Assembly (NCBI GenBank): GCA_026075535.2 | Contig: AP026539.1 | Span: forward strand, 1,116,001 to 1,180,000 | Reading direction: 5' to 3' | Length of the DNA stretch: 64,000 nt | Source: Tricholoma matsutake | Lineage: Eukaryota; Basidiomycota; Agaricomycetes; Agaricales; Tricholomataceae | In this document: positions 47,831-59,300 of the stretch, one piece after another | Layout: each line of letters starts with the position of its first letter | Numbering within the stretch: position 1 is the stretch's first letter | Made by a program: the position numbers and the translations under genes | Notes under the pieces: generated by a model | The model's input: the letters and a program-made list of their open reading frames with translations, nothing else | Told to the model about the DNA's origin: nothing | The model's database searches: none

Positions 47831-50137
47831 TGATCACACCCCTGCCTGGGTGCTAGCACCTCAATGCTTGGCCTCTATTGTATACTCATCGGTGCACAGC
47901 TAAAGCTGATATTGAACTATCCATGCATACATATGGCAGCCCAAAAACAACGAGATATCATTGGTCATATCCAACATTCAGGCACGTGACTGAATTTGAC
48001 CCATATTCTAACTAGCACTTTTGCCATGGAGATTATTGATTATGCTGCCCTTCTCTTCCTTTCACGTCACAGCCATATACACCTAAGAGCTTGTGGGTGT
48101 ACCTGCAATCTTTCCCTCAAGTCTACTGGCAACAAACTTGTCCTCACTTCAACTTGAATGCAGGCGATATTTAAATTCCTTCCTATCATAGCACTATTAA
48201 TTGCTATGACCTATGCCTGTTCTCACCCCTGTAGATTCTCATCTACTGTGCATGCAGGCCTTACAAGGCACCAAACTATATGTGTAATCTACCAAACTGC
48301 TCAGGCTCTTAGGATGGAGCAGCAAAAGGTAAAGAATGTTCAGAAAGTAGTTGCTGCTGGGTCTAATAGGCTTCAATTGCGGAAAGAGAGAATAGAAGTG
48401 AGATACTATGCTTTCTTGGTACATGCCAACTGTTCTTACTAATTATCTATGCCTACTAGAATTGTGAAGAGTCTACTGCTCCGGCTGCAGTTGACTCCAA
48501 TAACCTTTCTTCCCCTACTACCTGTAATGGATACCTCAACGTCTCAGATCCTGAGCTGCTTGGCAATCCCACTGGTGGTGCCAGCACAACTCACAGCCTA
48601 CCTCTCCTTCCTACATGCCCAACCTTTACACAAACTGGGACCAAGCAATCCTATCACCTTCCCAAGCAGTTTGAAGACAGGCAGCCTGCTCCTTCTACGC
48701 CTATCCTGCCACCCACCTCCAATTCACAGCCCCTTCTCTGTCGAGTGATCTTACATGTTTGAGACATCATGCGCTCAGCTGCTAATCGATTTGGCCTTCT
48801 TCGGGAATACCACCATCGTCCGTCATACGATCCCAATGAGCATGTAACTTCAGAAGACTTGGCAAGCTTCTGCACAAGCAATAACCCGATGCATAACAAC
48901 TTGAATCCAAATGACTCACCCTGTGCTCCCCATCCTCTTCCCCCATGGCCATTTGAGAATATGTCCAAATACCTACTCATGAACTGGGCGAACACTGGTA
49001 GCACCCAGAAGACCAAAGCCGAGATCACACACCTCGGGCAAGAGGTCTTAGCTTCACCAGACTTCAGGCTGGAGGAACTCAGGTCATTCAATGCCCACAC
49101 AGAGAACCAAAGAATGGACAAAGCTTTTGCTAGCTCCAGTGATGCTCCTTTTTTGCATGATGGATGGAAGGAGGTCAAGGTTGATATAGAAGTGCCAGTT
49201 GCATCAAGAAGGAGGCCATCGCCTCTGAGCTGTACTTTCTCAGTTCTGGGTCTTCACTTCCATTCCTTAGTTGAAGTAATGAAGGTAGCATGGAGTGAGA
49301 GCACTGCCAAACAGTTTCACCTTTCCCCCTTCAAGCAAATACACATTCACCCCATCACAAAGTTGGAAACCCGCATATTTGATGAAGTGTACACTGGTGA
49401 CACCTGGATCAAGGCGCATGACGATCTCCAGAAGCAGCCCAATGAGCCAGGATGTGTGCTAGAGAAGGTCATTGCAGGCCTGATGTTCTGGTCTGATTCC
49501 ATGCAGCTTGCAAGTTTTGGTAATGCCAGTGTGTGGCCAGTATACATGTACTTTGAAAACCAGTCAAAGTATACCCATGCCCAGCCTAACTCGGGCGCCT
49601 GTCATCATGTAGCTTATATACCCTCAGTATGGTCCTTCCACTGCCTCCATTTGCCCATTCACCATCTGCTGTTGACAGCTTCCTGACAGCATTGACGAGT
49701 TCCTTGCGGAAATCACATCCACGCCAAGTCAGAGGTCCACTCTCAAAACCCATTGCTGGCATGAGTTGATGCATGAAGTTTGGTGTTTGCTTCTAGAGGA
49801 CGACTTTTTGCATGCTTATGAACATGGCATTGTTCTGACATGTGCAGATGGCATTCAGCGATGAGTTTATCCCCGCATCTTTACTTACTCTGCTGATTAC
49901 CCTGAGAAGTAAGTTCCAGACAAAGCCATCCTTGCATCCTGTTGAATTATTCCTGTGGTAGAGTACAGTTAGGCACCACACACAACAAGGGAGATCAGAT
50001 ATGCCCCTGGTGTACAATTCCTACTGCCAAGTTTGATAAATTAGGGCATCAGCAGGATACAAAAGGGCGCATAACCCGGGCACGTTCATACCTTACTGAC
50101 CTCATGAGCAGAGCACACAAGTATGTCTATCGCATGG

Positions 50138-50563
50138 TGTAAGGGGACTAGGGGGGTGCCCTGGGTGTTTTTCCTATTTTTTATGTTCGTCCTATATTTT
50201 TCCCCACCTCATTTCCTTCTATTCTTCATTTTCTATGATTTTTCCGGATTTTATTACTAATTTTCTCTTGCTATCATGTTTGTACATGTTGACACTTTTA
50301 TATTTAGAGGCGGAGTACCCCTTCCGACACATACCCCTTGGTATGATGTCATTCGGCGGCCTTGATCTGCCTATCTCCGCCTTTTTCTATTTTTAGGTTA
50401 TATTTGATTTTTGTCGTCTTCACATATACTGGGCATCAGCAAGGGGATCCTTAGAGTTTTCTCTTTGGATTTCCCTTTGCTAGCTGTGTCCCCAATGCCT
50501 GTATTATGTAGTATAATTTTAACTTCGGATTTCCCTTTGCTAGAGGCTTAGGTTGCCCTTATA
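50138..50563 (+). repeat. 5' LTR of Ty3/gypsy copy 2
   Basis: Starts tgtaagggg, ends cccttata. Nine differences from the 3' LTR by eye in 426 bp; five are CpG transitions (for example ccgaca/ccaaca, tcggcg/tcagcg, tccgcc/tctgcc). The sequence gtagaaaactctcccc follows it; no standard tRNA primer-binding site beginning TGG is evident. Confidence 0.93.
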
Positions 50564-50729
50564 GTAGAAAACTCTCCCCTAAGGCCCGAAAATTGCGAAC
50601 GCGCTGCCCAAGATAGGCAGGTACAGACTGGACGATGCTTCCCAAAGCTCCACAGAGTCCCTACACACCGTTCCAGATAATCTCGCCTTTATTACGCTGC
50701 CATTTTCGCCAAACATGCTCCCTAGCGAC

Positions 50730-53700
50730 ATGGACGCATCAGAATGCTTTGACACGCTTGAAAGCGACGTTTCCGGAATGCGTGCACAAATCGACTCACT
50801 TAAATCTACGATTGAAAACTTTGTTAGGACCCTCCAGGCTAACCCTATGACCAATAGTTCCCCCTTTACGACTCCAAACGCACCCAACAACGATGTTTTG
50901 CCAAACACGTCCACTAAGGAATGCGCCCAGATCAAACCGTCCCCCCCCCACTGAATTTAATGGTGCATGTGCGCAGGGACGTGCATTCCTTAATTCCTGT
51001 GAGTTATACATCAGTCTCCAGTTGCATCAATTTGTCGATGAGGCTGCAAAAATTTATTGGGCCTTCACATACATGAAATCTGAACGTGCCTATCTCTATG
51101 TGGACCATATCCTACATCAAACTAAAGAACTCGGTTCTCTACCTTTCTCCACTTGGGGTGACTTTCGAGCTGAGTTCGTACGCCACTTCTGCCCCCTCAA
51201 TGAACACCACTGAGCAGTGACATGACTTGAGTCACCCGCTTACCACCAGGGACATCGATCCATGGACAACTATATCGATGAGTTCAAGGATTTGGTGGAC
51301 ATGGCAGGATATGGGAGTGGGTTACCAGTGGTGGTGAAGTTCCGACGAAGGCTCAACAACATCACAGTCAAAAATTGCTACCCACTACCCCTCATCTCCA
51401 AACTCATAAACCAGCTCCATGGAGCCCGATACTTCACCAAGCTCGATGTCCATTGGGGCTATAATAATGTGAGGATAAAGGAGGGAGATGAGTGGAAGGC
51501 AGCCTTTCATACCAACCGTGGTCTTTTTGAACTGCTTGTCATGTTCTTTGGCCTTACTAATAGCCCTGCCACCTTTCAGACCATGATGAACGATTCCACG
51601 ACCTCATCCTCAAAGGCATTGTCTGCATCTATCTCAATGACATCCTCATCTTCACTCACACGGTTGAAGAGCACCATCGCATCACGCGCCTTGTCCTAGA
51701 GTGACTTTGACAGTACAAACTCTACCTTCATCAGGACAAATGCGAGTTCGAAAAGACCAAGATCGAGTACCTCGGCCTGATTATCTCAGAGGGTCAAGTG
51801 GAGATGGATCCTATCAAGGTAAACGGGGTCACAGCTTGGCCGATGCCCACGAACAAGAAGGAGGTGCAGTCTTTCCTGGGCTTCATCAATTTCTATCAGC
51901 GTTTTATCAAGGATTTCTCACATCATGCATGACCACTGTTCAACTTGACAGGAAAGGAGGCATGGAGGTGGGATAATGCACAACAGGAGGCATTCGAAAA
52001 GCTTAAGGAGATGGTCACTTCCGCTCTGATCCTTACCTTTGCTGACGATTCGTGTCCTTTTCGTGTAGAAGCCAACAGTTCTGACTTTGCAATGGGCGCT
52101 GTGTTGTCTCAGCAGTCTCCAGAGGACCAGAAGTGGCATCCTGTTGTGTTCTACTCCAAAACCCTTAGTGCTGTAGAGCGAAACTACGAGATCCATGACA
52201 AGGAGATGTTGGCGATAATGCGTGCGCTTGAGGAGTGGCAACACTTCCTCGAGGGTGCCCAACACAAGGTGGAAATTTGGACGGATCACAAGAATCTCGA
52301 GTACTTCATGACGGCCAAGAAATTGAACTGTCATCAAGCTCGTTGGGCCCTGTATCTATCTAGATTCGACTTCTCCTTGCACCACTGTCTGGGTCGCAGC
52401 ATGGGGAAGACCGATGCCCTATCCCGACATGCAGACCATGGGGATGGCAGCGGTGACAACCAAAACATTGTGCTGTTGCAGCCAGACCTGTTCACCATTC
52501 AGGCACTGGAAGGCATCGCACCCCAGGGCGAGGAGCGGGACATCCTACGTGACATTTGTCGCGCAAACCGTAGCGGTTTACATGAGGATGTTGTCGCCCG
52601 AGCTGTTAAACACTGAGGAAGGGATCGACCCTTTCCTTACGTGTGGCAGAGTGGGCTGAAAAGGAGGACTTGTTGTATTTCAGGGATCGCATCTATGTTC
52701 CCAATGACCCAGACCTTCGCTGGTGCATCATATCCCAACACCATGACTCACAGATTGCTGGCCACCCTGGATGCTGGAAGACCTTGGAGCTCACCTCATG
52801 GAACTATTGGTGGCCACAAATGTCATGGCTCATTGGTCAGTAATGTCGCACTTGTGACCTTTGCTTACGCACCAAGGTTCCTCGTCGCAAGCCTATTGGC
52901 GAGCTACACCCTCTTCCTGTTCCAGAGAGTCGTTGGGATGTTGTCAGCATTGACTTTGTGGTGGAATTGCCAGAGTCAAATGGGTTTGATGCGGTGATGT
53001 GCACAGTTGACTCAGTGGGAAAACGCACTCACTTCATTCCCACTCACACCACTGTCAGTGCCCTAGGTGCTGCTCGACTCTACCTCCACCACATGTGGAA
53101 ATTACATGGACTTCCTGGTGCCTTCCTCTCGGATCATGGTCCTCAGTTCATGGCAGAGTTCACTCATGAGCTGTACTGACTCCTGGGGATCAAACTCCTC
53201 GCTTCAACCACTTATCACCCACAAACTGATGGCCAGACTGAGTGAGTCAACCAGGAACTGGAGCAGTACATCTGCCTCTTTGTCAATGAATGCCAGGATG
53301 ATTGGGATGATCTCCTTCCTTTGGCCGAGTTCAGATACAACAACCATGTCCATGCTTCCACTCAAAAGACCCCTTTCCTCTTAGACACTGGATGACATCC
53401 ACGCATGGGATTTGAACCTCGCCAAACTCCCTCACACATCGAGATGGTGAATGAGTTCACAGAATGCATGAGGGATACCTTGGAGGAGGCAAGGGCAGCC
53501 TTAGCAAAGGTGAAGGACAACATGGTGCAATTTTACAACCAATGCCACTCCCAACCCCTCAGTACAAGGTTGGTGATTGAGTTTATCTTGACTCCAGTGA
53601 TGTCTCCACTACATGTCCATCCAAGAAACTCGCTCATCGCTTCTTGGGACCTTTCCCCATTGTCAAGTGCGTTGGAATGCATGCCTATTGTCTACACCTC

Positions 53701-54060
53701 CCAGCCTCCATGTCCAGACTCCATCCCGTCTTCCATGTCATCAAATTGCTTCCAGCTCCCCCAGATCCATTCCTGGGATGCCATTCACACCCACCACCAC
53801 CACCTACAGTGATCGAGGGAGAACCCAAATACAAAGTTGAGTCAATCTTGGACAGCCATTTGCATTGAGGAAAACTCCAGCATTTGGTACATTGGAAGGG
53901 TTATGGGTATGAGGAGAACTCATGGGTCGAAGAGTCTGATGTAAATGCCCCTCGGTTAATCAAGGAATTCCACCGACAGCACACTGCTGCACTGCGTCGC
54001 ATTCAAGTCATGGACTTTGGTCATATGCAATTTCGAATGCATCGGGGCGATGCATCTTAG
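50730..54060 (+). pseudogene. Internally deleted gag-pol of Ty3/gypsy copy 2
   Basis: gag runs from 50730 (MDASECFDTLESDVSGM) to KFRR near 51342, with a frame break around 50950 in a C run. It fuses directly to reverse transcriptase at [15 protein letters not shown]. Recognisable further on: [17 protein letters not shown] (51630), RNase H ([10 protein letters not shown]), integrase ([35 protein letters not shown]) and chromodomain ([15 protein letters not shown], about 53900). TGA codons include 51930, 53177, 53393 and 53578, plus a TAA near 52843. Where copy 1 has TGA at 32140, this copy keeps CGA (52599); where it has TGA at 53393 and 53578, copy 1 keeps CGA (32935, 33121). Confidence 0.92.
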
Positions 54061-54071
54061 AGAGGGGGTGA

Positions 54072-54497
54072 TGTAAGGGGACTAGGGGGGTGCCCTGTGT
54101 GTTTTTCCTATTTTTTATGTTTGTCCTATATTTTTCCCCACCTCATTTCCTTCTATTCTTCATTTTCTATGATTTTTCCGGATTTTATTACTAATTTTCC
54201 CTTGCTATCATGTTTGTACATGTTGACACTTTTATATTTAGAGGCGGAGTACCCCTTCCAACACATACCCCTTGGTATGATGTCATTCAGCGGCCTTGAT
54301 CTGCCTATCTCTGCCTTTTTCTATTTTTAGGTTATATTTGATTTTTGTCGTCTTCACATATACTGGGCATCAGCAAGGGGATCCTTAGAGTTTTCTCTTC
54401 GGTTTTCCCTTTGCTAGGTGTGTCCCCAATGCCTGTATTATGTAGTATAATTTTAACTTCGGATTTCCCTTTGCTAGAGGCTTAGGTTGCCCTTATA
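54072..54497 (+). repeat. 3' LTR of Ty3/gypsy copy 2
   Basis: 426 bp, same ends and length as the 5' LTR. It is followed at once by the target duplicate catgg and then the resumed Plavaka exon. Confidence 0.93.
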
Positions 54498-56029
54498 CAT
54501 GGGGTATATGTGAACACTGCAGGAGTCGAACGCATGCTTCGCCCCATGTCACTGGTGCCAATGCTGGTATGTGTAGCTTTCAGGCAGATTGCATTTTGCA
54601 TAGCTAAGAGGCAAAAATAATGCTTTTGCAGAAAAGCTTGGCCGTTTCGGATTCAACCCATACCCCATGCTAGTCATTGATTTGATGCACGAATTCGAGC
54701 TTGGTGTCTGGAAAGGAACATTTATGCATATAATTCGAGTTCTGTATGCTGCTGTTCCAGGTGGAGGAGCTGTTACAGAGTTGAATAGAAGGTGTTGTTT
54801 CCCACCATCTGAAGCCTCCTCTTCAACTCAGTAGTATTAAGCAGGTTTTGCCAAATTCCTACATTTGGATCAGATACTATTCAGCATTTCTCAAACAACA
54901 TATCTCAAATGAAACAACTTGCTGCAAGGGATTTCAAGGACATACTCCAGGTAGCTAAGTCCAACTACTCATCCCTAGCGTTGACTCATTTATGGTTTGC
55001 AATGCTAGAACATGATACCTGCAGTGGAAGGCCTGATTCCAGAACCTCATAATGGCAAGATCATGATACTGCTCTTCCGTCTGGCAGAGTGGCATGCCCT
55101 CGCAAAGCTTAGGCTGCATACTGAGTGTACACTCAATTTCTTGTCTCAGTCCACAGTTACAATTGGGAGGGAGCTTTGTTCATTCAAAGAATGGACTCAG
55201 GTATTCAAAACTGTCAAATTACCAGGAGAAGCAGATCCTCGAGATTGGCGGTGCAGGTGCAGGAAACCAGCACCCAATGCAGTGTCAAACCTTGCAAACT
55301 CACCCCCCATGCCAGGATCAGAACCTCAGCTACAGCAGACTAGCACCCCTGCACAGCAAAAGACAAAGCCGAAGGCAAAACCATTGAGTGATGCTAATTC
55401 ACCCCCTATGCTGGAGTTGAAAGCCGATTTACAACAAGCTAACAAGTCCCCCACACAGTTGAAAACTAAGCTGAAGAAGAAGCTGTTCAATTTATTCACT
55501 TACAAGCTACATGCACTTGGAGATTATGTGTCTATGATACGTTTGTTTGGCACAACAGACTCATATTCCACCCAAATTGTGAGTCTGGGCTTATCTGCAC
55601 CTCTTGACACAGCCTTCAACTTCCTTGCAGGGTGAACTTGCACACTGCCTAGGGAAGTGCTTCTATCACCGCACAAACAAAAAAGATCCAATATGACAAA
55701 TTGCGAAACATGAACAACATCATACTTGGCTACGTCGTGCCAAGGAAGCAGCCACTTCACCCCACAGAAGACATGCACACCATGTAACCTTCTCTGAGAA
55801 TGACCAGCTTCCATTCACTGGGGTTGATCTGCACCACCACATCAGTGATTCCAAGAATTTCCCCCACCACCTGCAGAGCTTCATTCATCAGCCTCCCAAT
55901 GACCCTGCTAAAAAGGCATTCTTTCTTTTAAAGTTGCGCACTCACATTCTCACATCATGATCATGCAGAACTTCATCCCAAGGCTGAAGGATCGGCTTAC
56001 CAATCACTCTGCTGGGTGTCTAATAACCT

Positions 56030-56385
56030 TTATCGCTCTATTCCTTGTAGTTCTTGCTGTATTACTATGCGTATGTACTTGTAGGTAGCTGAAGTGTAAC
56101 AGTATATCTATGTACTTTCAATATATCTTTTCATTGCTTGTGGGTTATACAATTTGTGTTAAAATATTTACCAGCCAAAGTTATTAGCCAGTTATTAGAC
56201 ATAGGGGTTTCACGCATCAAACACCTCATTCTCTGTCTCGTTTACTAGCTCTATCCACGTCGACATCTCACCTGGGTCTCTTATCTCTCAGTCCTCTAGC
56301 ATTCCTCAGAGATTCTGTCATTTTCACGTCCTATTCTCATGCTTGTCTCAAATTTCGTTGATTTTCACACTTTTGACACTTTCTG
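56030..56385. other. Boundary between Plavaka remnant and the exonuclease gene
   Basis: T-rich, non-coding-looking sequence. It probably holds the promoter of the gene starting at 56391, but no clear TATA box is present. I found no inverted termini or target duplication that would mark either unit's edge. Confidence 0.35.
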
Positions 56386-56390
56386 GTTCA

Positions 56391-59300
56391 ATGTTCCACA
56401 AACCCAGCTGTCCTAAAGGATCAAAGGATTGTCCTAGGCCTCCTGGAGCTCCAAAGCATGGCCGTCCCTCAAAGGTTTCAGAGTTGGATGCCGAAAATAA
56501 TGGAGAAGAGGGTTTTCAGGGTAAGTCTTGTTGATACAACTTGGGGACTTTCTTTGACTAATAACTCGCTCAGAAGATGATGCTGATGATGAATATGACT
56601 TTGACGATGAATATGGGGCAGATTACTGGCAAGAAGTGGATGTAATTGAGCAGACATTCTGCAAAGGTGAGGACAGTCCACAAAGTAACAAAAAAAATTG
56701 TCTTCTGAGATTTTTGTCATAAAGAAGCGTCCAATGCAGAGTCTTCACACCCAGGGATAGACCAACGCATGCCTGGGATGTCGCAGCCAAGTGGGAATCC
56801 ATTACACTTCACAGAAGGTATGCATTTTCGCATTTTTTCACCAGTTTTGCTATATTTATCAGACACAAGTTTGGATCCGTTGAAAATGATTGCATCAGGA
56901 CTGAAAAAAGCCATCACAGTTGCCCCAGATGTGCTCAAGTCCACTCAAAACCTAGAAGACACGCACTGACTTTGACAATTGCGTGAAGCGGCACGACATT
57001 CTCAAACACGTGGGTCTTTGCTACACCTCCAAGTCCTCCTACCCAAGCTCATTAACTCGTAGGGCCGTTCTTTACACATCAGTAAGACCTTCGAGTTTGA
57101 CGGGGAGAGTGATGATGAGGATGATGATGACAGTGGTATGTCATCGCAGAATGATGATAATTTGCCAAGTGACCGTATACATGATGTTGGGGTTGGCACT
57201 GGTTTGTGCAAACGTATGTCTTTTTATTTCCAAATTTGACTGTCTCTTATTCTTCTGCAGCTTGGTTCATTCAGCTGAAGTACATGCCAGACTGGCTGTA
57301 CAGTTACTTTGGAGAAACCGTGGGGCCACTGATTCATTCAAAAACTGGACGTCACCTTGCAAAACCATGGCTGTTTACTGAAAATAGGGAGTACGCTCCA
57401 GCATCATTCTGGATCCATCCTCCAGAACCAGTCATCTCACTTTCCAACTACCGGTTTGATCCACAGACTCTCTATCATCCTAGAATCTTTCTCTGGCTCC
57501 CTCACTTCTACATTACAGAGTTGCAGTGTCCTAAATGCTCTGGCCTTCTTGAGAAGAATGGAGCACTTGCCCCTCGCCAAATTACAGATGTGGAGGACAA
57601 TTTCTACATTGTTACTTGGGGCTATTACTGTCAGAAGGGGTGTCATTCACACTTCCATGGTTGGAGTGATAAATTTTTGTCTACCCTTCCGGCTTATCTT
57701 TGTCTCTCATTTCCTGCCATTCTATCATACAATGGTGGACTATCACATAAGGTTATCACCCAGCTTCACATTGGGAACCAGCATAAGATAGGTCCAAATG
57801 GTGTCCACTCACTTCTTTGTGAGATGCATACCTTATGCTTCAACACTATCCAACTGCAATATCTAGAGGCTCTTTTTGACCTAGTCCATGGTCACCAGGT
57901 GGATGCTGATGCAATTCAGACTACACTACATGACCACTTCGGTAATTCTGTACCAAGCTTTGGGAACTTTGGTGATCGTCAGAAGTATGCTGGATTTGTG
58001 CCAAGTGAGCGTTATCTTGCCAAAGTGATGATGAAAGCTATAGAACGTAGTGAGCCTGATGCAAATCAGCATACAGCATGTCTTGCTCCAGACCAAATTG
58101 CTATTGATGATTCCCACAAGGTATTGTTCTTCTCTGATTTCTAAAGATTTGATTACCAATATACATTTGGATGCTGTAGATCAACAAACACATTGCAAAG
58201 GTTGATGGTGTCCCAATCTTTGGTGCATTGTGGACATGCATGTCATCCCAATATATCCGAGCTCAGGCTTTAACATTAACGAAAGCTCATGAAGAATGTA
58301 TTGGGCCTCTCTCAGCTATTGCAAACTCAGCAAAATGTTATGGACATTCTGATCCTGTCGTAGCATTTTCTGATGATCCAGTCAAGGTATGTTAATATTT
58401 TCATCAGTAGTATTATCTTTACATATATTTTTAGGATAAAAAACTCATCTATTCAGCATTTCCCTCTCTTTCTCAGAATATTACTCCAGCCTCAGCTCCT
58501 TCTGGGCTACAGCATCTTGAGCTATCTGCATCTCTTAGCATATCTGTTCTTTCAACACCTGATCTTACAGAGAAGGCCATGTCATCATTACTTGCACCCT
58601 TGGATCTAGATTCAAATGCCCATCTTTGTGTGAGTCTGGATGCTGAATGGAATATTTCTAGGTGAATTGGAGTTTCAATTCTCCAAATTGCTCCACACAG
58701 TAATCCTGATATTATTTTTGTAATTCCAGTTGGTACTCATTTTTTGGATTGGTATATATGATGCTTATTTGATTACAGGTTCACAAATTTCCTATCCTTC
58801 CACCCTCACTTCTACAACTTTTAATATCAGATCGTGTCTTCAAGATTGGTTCTGCTGTAAAAGCTGATCTGACTTGGATCAAGAAACAATTCCCTCAGCT
58901 TGCCAATCATGTCTCATTTACCACCATTGATCTGAAGGACTATTGTATCCAGCGAGGAATTATAGGTCAGAAGGAATCAGGCACCTTGGATTCACTTTTG
59001 GCCAAGACAGCTCAGTTGTATCTTCCCAAGGATGATACATTGCATAGATGTGAAGAATGGGAAGCCAAAATTCTTTGTTTGGATCTTCTTCACTATGCAG
59101 TCAAGGATGCTCTTGGTACCTGGGTGGTTTTTGAAAAGGCTACAGAGTTATCTCCACTTGATCAGGTTGACTGTGAATTTCCAGGAGGTACTTGTGTTAT
59201 GGTTCTTGTTCAGGAGGGAGGTGAAATTGCTGCATATGGCAAGATTGCATCCTTCCAGCCAAATTCTCTTGGAAATATCCATGTCAAGGTCCCAAGCAGG

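Larger units (their letters stand above)
50138..54497 (+). mobile_element. Ty3/gypsy chromovirus copy 2, two LTRs, 5-bp target duplication CATGG
   Basis: A 4360-bp element with 426-bp LTRs at 50138-50563 and 54072-54497, flanked by catgg at 50133-50137 and 54498-54502. Relative to copy 1 it lacks the end of gag, the protease and the start of the reverse transcriptase: KFRR joins RLNNITVKN at about 51342. This internal deletion makes it non-autonomous. A purine-rich tract (agagaggggg) lies just before the 3' LTR. It is inserted in an exon of the Plavaka transposase gene in the same orientation. Confidence 0.95.
48158..56020 (+). pseudogene. Plavaka-type transposase gene, split by Ty3/gypsy copy 2
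   Basis: Exons read: an N-terminal C2H2-like finger (CSHPCRFSSTVHAGLTRHQ, about 48205); after an intron, IMRSAANRFGLLREYHHRPS (48767); DGWKEVKVDIEVP; CVLEKVIAGLMFWSDSMQLA; VWPVYMYFENQSKY and ACHHVAYIPS (about 49540-49620). An intron follows, then LPDSIDEFLAEITS, LMHEVWCLLLEDDFLHAYEH and YPRIFTYSADYPEK; after an intron, QICPWCTIPTAKFDKLG. The gypsy element interrupts at 50138. Beyond it: GVERMLRPMSLVPML, VIDLMHEFELGVWKG (54670), QMKQLAARDFKDILQ, IPAVEGLIPEPHNGKIMILL, WHALAKLRLHTECTLNFL and MIRLFGTTDSYSTQ. TGA at 48760, 49862 and 55694 fit CGA decay. The pattern matches the Plavaka/CMC-like transposases of agaricomycetes. The gene degenerates after IPRLKDRLTNH (about 56000). Confidence 0.8.
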
